Origin: Bacteroidota bacterium
Lineage (GTDB): Bacteria > Bacteroidota > Bacteroidia > Chitinophagales > Chitinophagaceae
DNA: 33,690 bases
Direction of reading: 5' to 3'
NCBI GenBank assembly: GCA_018267615.1
Contig: JAFDYD010000044.1
Location: forward strand, 183,092-216,781
Below are positions 1 through 7,545 of this stretch, one piece after another. How positions within the stretch are numbered: position 1 is the stretch's first letter; every line of letters starts with the position of its first letter. Made by a program: the position numbers and the translations under genes. The notes beneath the pieces were generated by a model that saw only the letters and a list, made by a program, of their open reading frames with translations, searched no databases and was not told where the DNA came from.

Positions 1-25
1 CCACATAGGCACAGTAGGCACATAG
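1..25. repeat. Probable truncated arm of a word-like intergenic repeat
   Basis: The first 25 bases contain AGGCACA twice, 9 nt apart (positions 7 and 16), followed by another partial unit. This quasi-tandem style matches the arms of the palindromes found elsewhere in the window. No complementary arm is visible, so if it is an inverted repeat, the other half lies outside the window to the left. Confidence 0.35.
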
Positions 26-124
26 TTACTCATAGAAATTTCAAACTGACCCACTACCGACCCTCGCCAAATTTTGCCCATACTCAATCATTTACTATAT
101 TCAACAACTATAAATTTATTTTTA

Positions 125-991
125 ATGAAAACGATTAACAGAAGAAAATTCATTGGACAATCAGCGAAAGGACTCGGCGCTGCCCTTGCATTTTCACAAT
201 TGCCATCGGATCTTTTTGCTGCTGCGGCTGCAGCTGGAAAAGGAATCGGATTCCAAACTTATCCATTTCGTGATACGATCGGGAAAGATTTTAAAAATGT
301 ATTGAAAATGATGAAGGGCGAAGGATATCAATATTTGGAAATGTGTTCGCCTCCTGGTTATAAGGATGATGGCTTTGCCGCACTAGCAAGTCTGAAAGGA
401 ACCGAGATGCGCCGTATCATTAACGATGCGGGACTTACCTGTCCAAGTTGCCATTTCACTTTTACTGAATTGAAAGATAAACTCGACGATCGAATTGCAT
501 GGGCCAAGGATCTTGGATTGAAAGTGATGGTTTGTCAAAGTTTCTGGTTACCAAAAACGGCTACCTTAAAAGATTATCGCGACGCATGCGATACACTCAA
601 CAAAATCGCCGAGAAAATAAAAAAAGCCGGATTGCAAACAGCATTTCACAACCATGAAATGGAATTTGAAAAAATAGACGGTGTTCTTATCTATGATGCG
701 ATGATGGAACAATTTGATCCTTCGTTGGTGACGATGCAATTTCAAACTGAAGTGATTAACCTGGGTTATAAAGCGGCGGACTATTTCAAAAAATATCCCG
801 GAAGATTTGTCGCTTCACATTTATCAGATTGGACGACTGATAAAAAAGAAGTGGCCATCGGAAAAGGTGTTATCGACTGGAAAGAATATTTTGCTGCGGC
901 CTCCACAGGTGGCGTAAAATATTTTTATGTTGAAATGGATCCAAAAGTGTTTAAAGAAAGCGCGAGTTATATACATGGGTTGATGGCGTAG
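125..991 (+). CDS. TAT-exported sugar phosphate isomerase/epimerase-like TIM-barrel protein
   Basis: The 288-residue product belongs to the xylose isomerase-like TIM-barrel superfamily (AP-endonuclease-2 fold). The start was placed at ATG 125, not at 74, because the product then begins MKTINRRKFIGQSAKG, a twin-arginine signal (RR-K-F) followed by a hydrophobic stretch ending near SDLFA. The mature part opens with GIGFQTYPFRDTIG and contains FHNHEMEF, ASHLSDW and FYVEMD, which are at the usual sites of barrel-strand metal or substrate ligands. TAT export suggests folding with a metal in the cytoplasm before action in the periplasm. Substrate is unknown; some exported members in Bacteroidota have been tied to 3-keto-sugar/glycoside breakdown, but nothing here proves that. 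It is convergent with the GxxExxY gene, and a palindromic repeat begins immediately after its TAG stop. Confidence 0.88.
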   Translation: MKTINRRKFIGQSAKGLGAALAFSQLPSDLFAAAAAAGKGIGFQTYPFRDTIGKDFKNVLKMMKGEGYQYLEMCSPPGYKDDGFAALASLKGTEMRRIINDAGLTCPSCHFTFTELKDKLDDRIAWAKDLGLKVMVCQSFWLPKTATLKDYRDACDTLNKIAEKIKKAGLQTAFHNHEMEFEKIDGVLIYDAMMEQFDPSLVTMQFQTEVINLGYKAADYFKKYPGRFVASHLSDWTTDKKEVAIGKGVIDWKEYFAAASTGGVKYFYVEMDPKVFKESASYIHGLMA

Positions 992-1096
992 GGTTTGAAC
1001 CATGATTAAAGGATTGAAGGATTAACATGAAATTCTTTCGACATCGTTGAGATTTTCAGGGTGAATCCTTCAATCCTTTAATCATGATTCAAAACC
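992..1096. repeat. Palindromic repeat P1 (GGATTGAAGGATT family)
   Basis: Inverted repeat with arms of about 33 nt at 992-1024 and 1064-1096 and a core of GATTAAAGGATTGAAGGATT. The centre carries GACATCGTTGAGATTTTCA at 1040-1058, shared exactly with P2 and P3. The left arm starts at the base after the stop of the upstream gene. The right arm overlaps the 3' end of the convergent GxxExxY gene and encodes its last four residues (GFES) and TGA stop. It sits tail-to-tail between genes, so it could act as a bidirectional terminator, though there is no clear U-tract. Confidence 0.92.
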
Positions 1097-1477
1097 TTGC
1101 GACTTAATCAGAGGATTATTATGAACACGTTTAAATTCTAATTTCCTGGCTCCAAAATTAATTAGTAAACCTACTTGCATTTTATATGCCTCCACATAAT
1201 TTAAAGCTTGAGCAAGATGTACATCTTCTAATTTCGCAACAGCTTTTAATTCTACCATAATTATTCCTTCTACGAAAAAGTCTGCTCTTCTTATTCCAAC
1301 ACGTTCGTCACGATACCATATGTCCATTTCTTTTTCCCTTTCAAAATTTAAATTAGCCAGTCGCATCTCTATCTCAAATGCACGCTGATAAATTAATTCC
1401 TGAAAGCCGTTGCCCAATGTTCTATGAACCTCCATTGCGCATCCGATAATTTTTTCAGTGATGTCTTTGTATAGCAT
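1082..1477 (-). CDS. GxxExxY family protein (PDDEXK nuclease-like fold)
   Basis: From ATG 1477 the product is 131 residues and starts MLYKDITEKIIGCAMEVHR. It carries the signature GFQELIY (G24, E27, Y30) that names the family, then RADFFV (D66), VELKAV (E76, K78), and Q90 and Y94. D66 with E76-x-K78 fits the D/ExK core of PDDEXK nuclease folds, so catalytic residues look intact. The reading frame stays open upstream to an ATG at 1564 inside palindrome P2. I preferred 1477 because the family domain begins there and the extension is largely repeat-derived. The 3' end lies inside palindrome P1. Function of the family is not established; the fold suggests DNA binding or cleavage. Its position between two copies of one palindrome family suggests a link to that repeat (inference). 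Confidence 0.87.
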   Translation of the reverse strand: MLYKDITEKIIGCAMEVHRTLGNGFQELIYQRAFEIEMRLANLNFEREKEMDIWYRDERVGIRRADFFVEGIIMVELKAVAKLEDVHLAQALNYVEAYKMQVGLLINFGARKLEFKRVHNNPLIKSQGFES

Positions 1478-1520
1478 AAAAGCATTTTTTTGATGACAAA
1501 TTATAGATTGCGGATTTGCG

Positions 1521-1643
1521 TTGCTTAGTTTTGAACCATGATTAAAGGATTGAAGGATTGCCATGAAATTTTCGACATCGTTGAGATTTTCATGGTAATC
1601 CTTTAATCCTTCAATCCTTTAATCATGGTTCAAAACTTAGCAA
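1521..1643. repeat. Palindromic repeat P2 (GGATTGAAGGATT family)
   Basis: Inverted repeat with core arms from 1528 to about 1560 and from about 1597 to 1636, extending imperfectly outward through TTGCTTAG/TTAGCAA. It carries the same GACATCGTTGAGATTTTCA centre at 1574-1593 as P1 and P3. The right arm has an extra 8-nt AATCCTTT unit compared with the other copies. It lies just upstream of the GxxExxY start, and an in-frame ATG (1564) within it would extend that protein by 29 residues. Confidence 0.9.
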
Positions 1644-1870
1644 TCGAACAAAGTCCTTATTCGATCCTCTTTGTCTAGCAGCGAAATCATTCCTTACAAC
1701 CAGCACGATTAAAGCGTTAAAGGATTAACTTGAAATTTTTCCGACATCGTTGAGATTTTCATGCTAATCCTTCAATCCTTTAATCATGGTTCAAAAACTA
1801 ACCACTCAAACAAAGCTCCTACTCAATCCTTTTTTCCACACAGCGAAATCACCCTTTGCAGCAAGGTTAT
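1528..1870. repeat. Imperfect tandem duplication of about 165 bp containing P2 and P3
   Basis: P2 plus its right flank and P3 plus its right flank can be aligned end to end. The shared central 19-mer recurs 169 bp apart (1574 and 1743). The flanks also match: ACAAAGTCC.. and ACAAAGCTCC.., then CAGCGAAATCA at about 1679 and 1841. Small indels separate the two units. The 485-bp gap between the GxxExxY start and the next gene at 1963 is almost filled by this duplication; nothing else was recognised in it apart from a weak promoter-like stretch near 1908-1920. Confidence 0.7.
1707..1797. repeat. Palindromic repeat P3 (degraded copy of the family)
   Basis: The right arm is well preserved (AATCCTTCAATCCTTTAATC followed by ATGGTTCAAAA). 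The left arm is shorter and diverged (GATTAAAGCGTTAAAGGATT). The centre at 1743-1762 is identical to P1 and P2. This looks like an older or decaying copy produced by duplication of P2 and its flank. Confidence 0.85.
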
Positions 1871-1962
1871 TTTCTAAAACTTTCCCACCAAAATCCTTCA
1901 AAATAGCTTTACTTTTATACTCACCGATTGTATTGCCGATTCATTCATGAATACTATTTCTT

Positions 1963-4900
1963 ATGGCAATTCGTGTAGCTATCAATCACAAAACGACTTA
2001 TCATTACGACCGATCGGTTTCGTTGTCGCCACATATATTCCGACTGAGGCCCGCCGTTCATTCACGCACACCCATCGAAGCGTATTCACTGAGAATTTCT
2101 CCGAAAAATCATTTCATCAACTGGCAACAGGATCCTTTTGGAAATTACCAGGCACGCGTGGTGTTCCCGGAGAAGACAACTGCACTTAGTATCGAAGTGG
2201 AAGTCATCGCAAATATGGTTGTCATCAATCCGTTTGATTTTTTTGTAGAAGAATACGCAGAAAAATTTCCGTTTAATTACAGCAGTGTTTTGGCCAACGA
2301 GTTAGTCCCTTATCTCGAAATACAGGACAACGGACCAAGGTTACGGCAATGGTTAACCGAAATTGATAGAAACAAAAAAGTAAATATCAATGATTTTTTG
2401 GTTGGCATCAACCAAAAACTGAATAGAGATATTGCATATAGCATTCGCATGGAACCCGGTGTACAAACCTGTGAAGAAACATTGGAGAGATCGCTTGGTT
2501 CATGCAGAGATTCTGCATGGTTGCTGGTGCAGATTCTCCGTCATCTCGGACTCGCAGCACGTTTTGTGTCCGGTTATCTTGTTCAGTTGACAGCCGATAT
2601 CAAATCATTGGATGGTCCTTCCGGCCCGGAAAATGATTTTACAGATTTACATGCATGGGCCGAAGTGTACGTTCCTGGCGCTGGATGGATTGGTCTCGAC
2701 CCTACTTCAGGATTATTTGCAGGAGAGGGTCATATTCCACTTGCATGCACGCCGCATTATGTAAGCGCGGCGCCGGTAGTAGGCACAACTGATCCTTGCG
2801 AAGTGCGTTTTGAATTTCATAATACCGTTCGCAGAATTCATGAAGATCCCCGCGTTACAAAACCATATAGTGAAGCACAATGGGCGGCGATTGAATCGCT
2901 CGGATACCAGATCGATGTGGATTTGGAAAAAGCGGATGTGCGCATGACCATGGGCGGCGAGCCAACATTTGTTTCTATCGACGATATGGAATCTCCGCAG
3001 TGGAACACGGATGCAGATGGAAAAGAAAAACGCGTTTTATCGCACGAATTGATATTTCGCCTGCGCGAACAATTTGGTCCAACAGGAATGATTCATTACG
3101 GACAAGGCAAATGGTATCCAGGCGAACCACTGCCACGCTGGCAATATGGTTTGTATTGGAGAAAAGATGGAAATCCGATCTGGCATAATATCGATCTCAT
3201 CGCGCATGAAAAGATTGAAAGGAAATACACGCACACCGACGCAAAAAATTTCATGGAGGAACTTTCGAGGCATCTTGCCATCAACCCAAAAAATATCAGC
3301 GCCGCTTATGAAGATATTTTTTTCTTTTTATGGAGCGAAGGAAAAACTCCCGTGAATATCGATCCGCTCAAAGCGAATCTTAAAAATTCTATCGAAAGAA
3401 GAACGCTTGCCAAACTGCTCGACCAGGGATTGGATGTTCCTGCCGGTTATACATTGCCGTTAAAATGGGATTATGAAAATCACAAATGGATAAGCTGTAA
3501 ATGGGAACTCAATCGCGAGTACCTATTTCTGATGCCGGGCAATTCTCCAATCGGATTGCGACTGCCACTCGAATCTTTACCAGCAATGACCAAGGCGGTG
3601 AAACCACAAACCGTTGAACGCAGTTTGTTTGAAGAACTGCCCGCGCTGGGAAATTTTCGCGAGGATGTCATTAGCCGTTATGGAAGAATCTCCGAAGAAC
3701 CATTCTCACAGGTATCCATAACCGAAGATGATAAGGAAGAGAATATCACTTTTGGTATTAGGACCATCAAGACTGCACTATGTGTTGAGGCGAGAGACGG
3801 AATCGTTTATGTTTTTATTCCACCTATGGAATATCTCGAACATTATTTGGATATCATTGCCTCCATAGAATCCACGGCTGCTCGGTTACAGGTACCCGTT
3901 AGAATAGAAGGTTATGAACCGCCACGCGACTATCGCCTGGAAAGGCTCGTGATATCTCCCGATCCCGGTGTGATCGAAGTGAATATTCATCCATCAAAAA
4001 GCTGGAAAGAACTTTTGCACAATACAAATACTTTGTATGAACAGGCTTTTTTATCGAGACTTGGCACCGAAAAATTTATGATCGATGGAAGACATACCGG
4101 AACCGGCGGCGGCAATCATATTACGATTGGTGGCGCTACTCCTGCCGATAGCCCGATGTTGAGAAGACCCGATTTGCTGAGAAGTCTTATCACTTATTGG
4201 CAACATCATCCCGGATTGTCTTATCTTTTTTCCGGTCCATTTATTGGTCCCACCAGCCAGGCGCCACGAATCGATGAAGGTCGTGATGAAAGATTATACG
4301 AAATGGAAATTGCATTCAGCCAGGTTCCTGAACATGGCTTTATTCCTTTTTGGATGACTGACAGAATTTTTCGTCACTTGCTCACAGATATCACGGGCAA
4401 CACACATCGCTCGGAATTTTGTATTGATAAAATGTATTCTCCCGATTCTTCATCAGGAAGATTAGGAATACTTGAGTTCCGCGGATTTGATATGCCACCT
4501 CATAAACAAATGAGTCTTTTACAAATGCTTTTGATCCGTGGATTGATTGCAGCTTTTTGGAAAAAGCCTTACAAGCGTCCTTTGATAAGATGGGGAACGC
4601 AATTGAATGATCAATTCATGTTGTCGCATTATGTATATGAAGACATCAAAGAAGTGGTGAGCTATCTTAATGAAGCGGGATATCCTTTCCAGATGAATTG
4701 GTTTGATGCGTATTTTGAATTTCGTTTTCCGCATTATGGAACTGTCAGGATTCAGGGCATCGAATTGGAAATACGAATGGGCATCGAACCATGGCATGTG
4801 TTGGGAGAAGAAGTGTCGAGCACAGGAACTGCACGCTATGTAGATTCTTCTTTGGAAAAAGTGCAGGTAAAATTAACCGGACTTAACGGTACCCGGTATG

Positions 4901-5346
4901 CGCTGATGTGCAATGGTGTTCGTGTCCCTTTGAGAGAAACGGGAGTGAAAGGTGAATATGTTTGCGGCGTTCGTTTTCGCGCGTGGCAACCACCGTCTGC
5001 ATTGCATCCTACAATCGGCATTGATACTCCGTTGATTTTTGATATTGTTGATACATGGAATAACAGGTCCATCGGCGGATGCACATATCATGTTGCACAT
5101 CCCGGCGGAAGAAGCTATGAAGTTTTTCCTGTAAATAGTTATGAAGCGGAAAGCAGGCGCATCAGTCGTTTTTGGGATCATGGACATACACAAGGGCCCA
5201 TTCAGCCGACAAAAATAATTGGAGGCGCAACGCATTTTGTAGAAGAAAATCACCATGCTTTTAGTGGAACAGTCCCCGAAGTAGAAATCAACAAAGAATA
5301 TCCGCACACATTAGACTTGCGACAATATGCGCGGAGAAATAGATGA
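1963..5346 (+). CDS. Transglutaminase-like protein fused to DUF2126 (circularly permuted glutamine-synthetase-like ligase)
   Basis: This 1127-residue protein opens with a bacterial transglutaminase N-terminal domain (about 1-110). A transglutaminase core (about 150-265) follows with a complete catalytic triad: C181 in GSCRDSAW, H230 in DLHAWAEV and D246 in GLDPTSG. From about 315 to 1120 is DUF2126 (COG4196), with MGGEPTF (329-335), GQGKWYPGEPLPRW, VNIHPSKSW (673-681) and GTGGGNHITIGG (713-724). DUF2126 has been assigned by comparative analysis (Iyer and colleagues, amidoligase survey) to a circularly permuted glutamine-synthetase-like COOH-NH2 ligase group that travels with permuted ATP-grasp and alpha-E domains; those partners lie nearby at 7545-10070. 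Predicted role: peptide bond formation or hydrolysis in a peptide-tag or small-peptide pathway. No signal peptide, so cytoplasmic. Length and motifs look complete. Confidence 0.92.
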   Translation: MAIRVAINHKTTYHYDRSVSLSPHIFRLRPAVHSRTPIEAYSLRISPKNHFINWQQDPFGNYQARVVFPEKTTALSIEVEVIANMVVINPFDFFVEEYAEKFPFNYSSVLANELVPYLEIQDNGPRLRQWLTEIDRNKKVNINDFLVGINQKLNRDIAYSIRMEPGVQTCEETLERSLGSCRDSAWLLVQILRHLGLAARFVSGYLVQLTADIKSLDGPSGPENDFTDLHAWAEVYVPGAGWIGLDPTSGLFAGEGHIPLACTPHYVSAAPVVGTTDPCEVRFEFHNTVRRIHEDPRVTKPYSEAQWAAIESLGYQIDVDLEKADVRMTMGGEPTFVSIDDMESPQWNTDADGKEKRVLSHELIFRLREQFGPTGMIHYGQGKWYPGEPLPRWQYGLYWRKDGNPIWHNIDLIAHEKIERKYTHTDAKNFMEELSRHLAINPKNISAAYEDIFFFLWSEGKTPVNIDPLKANLKNSIERRTLAKLLDQGLDVPAGYTLPLKWDYENHKWISCKWELNREYLFLMPGNSPIGLRLPLESLPAMTKAVKPQTVERSLFEELPALGNFREDVISRYGRISEEPFSQVSITEDDKEENITFGIRTIKTALCVEARDGIVYVFIPPMEYLEHYLDIIASIESTAARLQVPVRIEGYEPPRDYRLERLVISPDPGVIEVNIHPSKSWKELLHNTNTLYEQAFLSRLGTEKFMIDGRHTGTGGGNHITIGGATPADSPMLRRPDLLRSLITYWQHHPGLSYLFSGPFIGPTSQAPRIDEGRDERLYEMEIAFSQVPEHGFIPFWMTDRIFRHLLTDITGNTHRSEFCIDKMYSPDSSSGRLGILEFRGFDMPPHKQMSLLQMLLIRGLIAAFWKKPYKRPLIRWGTQLNDQFMLSHYVYEDIKEVVSYLNEAGYPFQMNWFDAYFEFRFPHYGTVRIQGIELEIRMGIEPWHVLGEEVSSTGTARYVDSSLEKVQVKLTGLNGTRYALMCNGVRVPLRETGVKGEYVCGVRFRAWQPPSALHPTIGIDTPLIFDIVDTWNNRSIGGCTYHVAHPGGRSYEVFPVNSYEAESRRISRFWDHGHTQGPIQPTKIIGGATHFVEENHHAFSGTVPEVEINKEYPHTLDLRQYARRNR

Positions 5347-5384
5347 TAAATTTTTTTTCATTGGTAATCAGCGCTAGCGCGTGA

Positions 5385-5449
5385 CGTCATTTCGAATCCG
5401 CCGGCAACGATTACACATAAACGCATATTTCGGCGGATTCGAAATGACG
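5385..5449. repeat. Palindromic repeat PA, perfect 19-bp arms
   Basis: Arms at 5385-5403 (CGTCATTTCGAATCCGCCG) and 5431-5449 are exact reverse complements around a 27-nt loop. It lies 38 nt after the stop of the transglutaminase-DUF2126 gene. Unlike most other palindromes here, the arm shows no internal short-word periodicity. It could act as a terminator or mRNA-end hairpin, but no T-run follows. Confidence 0.9.
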
Positions 5450-5468
5450 CTCAGTACTACGCTTCGTG

Positions 5469-5518
5469 CCTTCGTGTCTTAGTGGTTTAAAATAAATCGA
5501 ACCGCTAAGACACGAAGG
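5469..5518. repeat. Palindromic repeat PB, 19-bp arms with an 8-nt word period
   Basis: Arms at 5469-5487 (CCTTCGTGTCTTAGTGGTT) and 5500-5518 match with one mismatch around a 12-nt loop. The left side reads CTTCGTGC, CTTCGTGT, CTTAGTGG, an 8-nt quasi-tandem starting at 5462. I recognise this wording as a type of intergenic repeat seen in unrelated environmental bacteria, from memory only. Together PA and PB occupy most of the 295-bp gap before the gene at 5642; no clear promoter was seen in the remainder. Confidence 0.9.
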
Positions 5519-5641
5519 AAGCCACTACTTCCGGATTAGTAATGACAGATTAGTTGTGGTATTCCTTTTGCAACATATCTTACCTTATCACTAACTTGAA
5601 CACCATTTGATTCGTGAATACAATTTTCTAATTTCAACTTC

Positions 5642-6670
5642 ATGCAACTTTTTAAATGCACCAATTGCCATCAGCCCATATATTTTGAAAATATTTTTTG
5701 CGGTAATTGCGGAAAGGCGCTTGGCTTTTTAACGGAATCGATGCATCCGGTTGCATTCGAACCGGGTTATCTTTATCAATATTGTGCAAACTATCATCAA
5801 GGCACCTGCAACTGGCTCGTTCCGGAAAGCAGTGGATTTGTTTATTGCAAAGCATGCGATTTAAACAGAACGATTCCTGATTTAAGCAACCCTGATTACA
5901 TGCTTCGATGGAAGAAATTAGAAATCGCAAAACATCGCCTGATATATTCATTATTAAGATTCAGGTTGCCACTCTCGAGTAAAACAACTGATCCTGAAAA
6001 TGGGTTGGCATTTGATTTTGTTGCCGATCAATCAACAGATCCAGACAAAAAAATATTCACGGGTTATGCAGAAGGATTGATCACCATAAATATTGCTGAA
6101 GCAGACGATATAGAAAGAGAGATGGTGAGAAGAGCCATGCAGGAAGTCTATCGGACTTTGCTAGGACATTTTCGTCACGAGATTGGACACTATTATTGGG
6201 AAAGACTCATCGCAGGAACGGAAAGAATAGTAGCATTCAGGGAGCTTTTCGGAGATGAACAAGCAGATTATAAGAAAGCGCTCAAACAAAACTACCAGTC
6301 AGGCGCACCCGCTAATTGGAATGATAATTATATCAGCGCATATGCAAGCGCTCATCCATGGGAAGACTGGGCAGAAACATGGGCGCATTATATGCATATC
6401 ATCGACACACTTGAAACAGCTTACTCTTTTGGATTGAGTGTGGATCCCCTCATCTCAGGTTCTTCGGAAGATTTAAAAGCAAATATCAAAATCGATCCAT
6501 ATCATATCAACGATTTCGAAACAATTATCGGCTATTGGTTACCGTTAACATTTGCTATGAATAGTTTGAATCGTAGTATGGGTTTGAATGATCTCTATCC
6601 CTTCGTGATTTCAAATCCCGTAAAAGCAAAAATGAAATTCATTCACCAGGTCATTCAATCACACTTCTAA
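5642..6670 (+). CDS. Zinc-ribbon domain putative zinc metallopeptidase (COG4307-like)
   Basis: The 342-residue protein has an N-terminal zinc-ribbon region with eight cysteines in two sets (C6, C9, C20, C23; C48, C56, C69, C72). A peptidase domain follows with the gluzincin-type motif HEIGH (H179, E180, H183) and a downstream acidic helix EDWAETWAHY that probably gives the third ligand. This matches the zinc-ribbon plus 'Peptidase_Mx' architecture. No signal peptide or membrane segment. It lies between the transglutaminase-DUF2126 gene and the second transglutaminase, so it is likely the peptidase of the same predicted peptide pathway (inference). Its TAA stop interlocks with the TAG of the convergent gene (4-nt overlap). 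Confidence 0.87.
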   Translation: MQLFKCTNCHQPIYFENIFCGNCGKALGFLTESMHPVAFEPGYLYQYCANYHQGTCNWLVPESSGFVYCKACDLNRTIPDLSNPDYMLRWKKLEIAKHRLIYSLLRFRLPLSSKTTDPENGLAFDFVADQSTDPDKKIFTGYAEGLITINIAEADDIEREMVRRAMQEVYRTLLGHFRHEIGHYYWERLIAGTERIVAFRELFGDEQADYKKALKQNYQSGAPANWNDNYISAYASAHPWEDWAETWAHYMHIIDTLETAYSFGLSVDPLISGSSEDLKANIKIDPYHINDFETIIGYWLPLTFAMNSLNRSMGLNDLYPFVISNPVKAKMKFIHQVIQSHF

Positions 6671-7545
6671 TCGAGCCGTCTTACATCAACCGACACATCG
6701 AGTTTGTGACTGCCTGTGCTGAGGATGACTCCTTTTAAAGGTGGGAGATCGGCGTAATCACGTCCCCATCCGATGGTGATATGCTGATCTGAAGTGATCA
6801 GGTTATTGGTGGGATCAAAATCGATCCAGCCAGACTGAGGAATATAAACAGAGAACCAAGCATGAGATGCATCCACACCTACTAATTTTTCTTTTCCGGC
6901 GGGGGCAATGGTTTCGATATAACCACTTACATAACGCGCAGGTAAACCCATCGAACGAATACATGCAATGGCAAGATGTGCAAAATCCTGGCACACACCT
7001 TTGCGTTGTTCCATCACCTCTGTGAGTGGAGTAGCCACCGTAGTGAAACCAGTTTTAAATTCAAAATCACGATACATGCGCTGCACAAGATCCCAGGCGG
7101 CATCAAACAGGGAACGGCCCGGCGTGAAAGATTGCTGTGCATACTCATGGATCTCTTTTGTAAAATTTGTAATCGATGTAGCAGGAATAAATTGTCGCGC
7201 TTCAAAATTTCCCAAACCCGGTTCTTGCAACATCGCGCTCACATTTTCCCATGGAATATTATTATACAATTCCATTTTCAGATTCCGCTGTTTAAATTTC
7301 TCGACCTGTGAAAGCACGGTCACTTTCAAACTGCTGTGTTCCTGCTGCACTGCAAAATATAAAACCTTGTTTCCAAAAAAATCTTCATACTCATTCATCA
7401 CATCCGGTTGCGGATTAATTTTGACAATTGTTTTCCGGCATTCCTGTAAATCCGTATTTCGCGGAATCAACATTGCTATGTTGTGACAAAGGCTCACCGT
7501 TTGATGATACTGATATTCCGTGGTATGCGCGATCTGGTACCTCAT
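6667..7545 (-). CDS. Transglutaminase-like cysteine protease-fold protein
   Basis: The 292-residue protein has a bacterial transglutaminase N-terminal domain (about 1-85) and a transglutaminase core (about 130-260). The triad is intact: C185 in RKGVCQDFAH, H228 in DASHAWFSVY and D244 in WIDFDPTN. It starts at ATG 7545, sharing one base with the TAA stop of the upstream ATP-grasp gene (TAATG arrangement). This implies translational coupling and one transcript. Such proteins are standard partners of permuted ATP-grasp/alpha-E proteins and probably hydrolyse or rearrange amide bonds in the product. The end overlaps the convergent metallopeptidase gene by 4 nt. No signal peptide is evident. Confidence 0.92.
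   Translation of the reverse strand: MRYQIAHTTEYQYHQTVSLCHNIAMLIPRNTDLQECRKTIVKINPQPDVMNEYEDFFGNKVLYFAVQQEHSSLKVTVLSQVEKFKQRNLKMELYNNIPWENVSAMLQEPGLGNFEARQFIPATSITNFTKEIHEYAQQSFTPGRSLFDAAWDLVQRMYRDFEFKTGFTTVATPLTEVMEQRKGVCQDFAHLAIACIRSMGLPARYVSGYIETIAPAGKEKLVGVDASHAWFSVYIPQSGWIDFDPTNNLITSDQHITIGWGRDYADLPPLKGVILSTGSHKLDVSVDVRRLD

Noticed and set aside
1478..1564. Start of the GxxExxY gene at ATG 1564
   Set aside because: The extra residues come from the palindrome and linker and lie outside the family domain. Kept only as an alternative, since it is part of the hypothesis.
992..1797. CRISPR array made of the GATTAAAGGATTGAAGGATT copies
   Set aside because: Copies are palindromic, irregularly spaced (the first is over 500 bp from the second, with a gene between), only three in number here, and no cas gene is present.
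1947..2189. 80-residue ORF overlapping the start of the transglutaminase-DUF2126 gene
   Set aside because: Frame-shifted shadow; the larger frame has the N-terminal family motif from its start.
6968..7486. 172-residue plus-strand ORF opposite the transglutaminase gene
   Set aside because: It is antisense to a gene with an intact catalytic triad and its composition is not protein-like.
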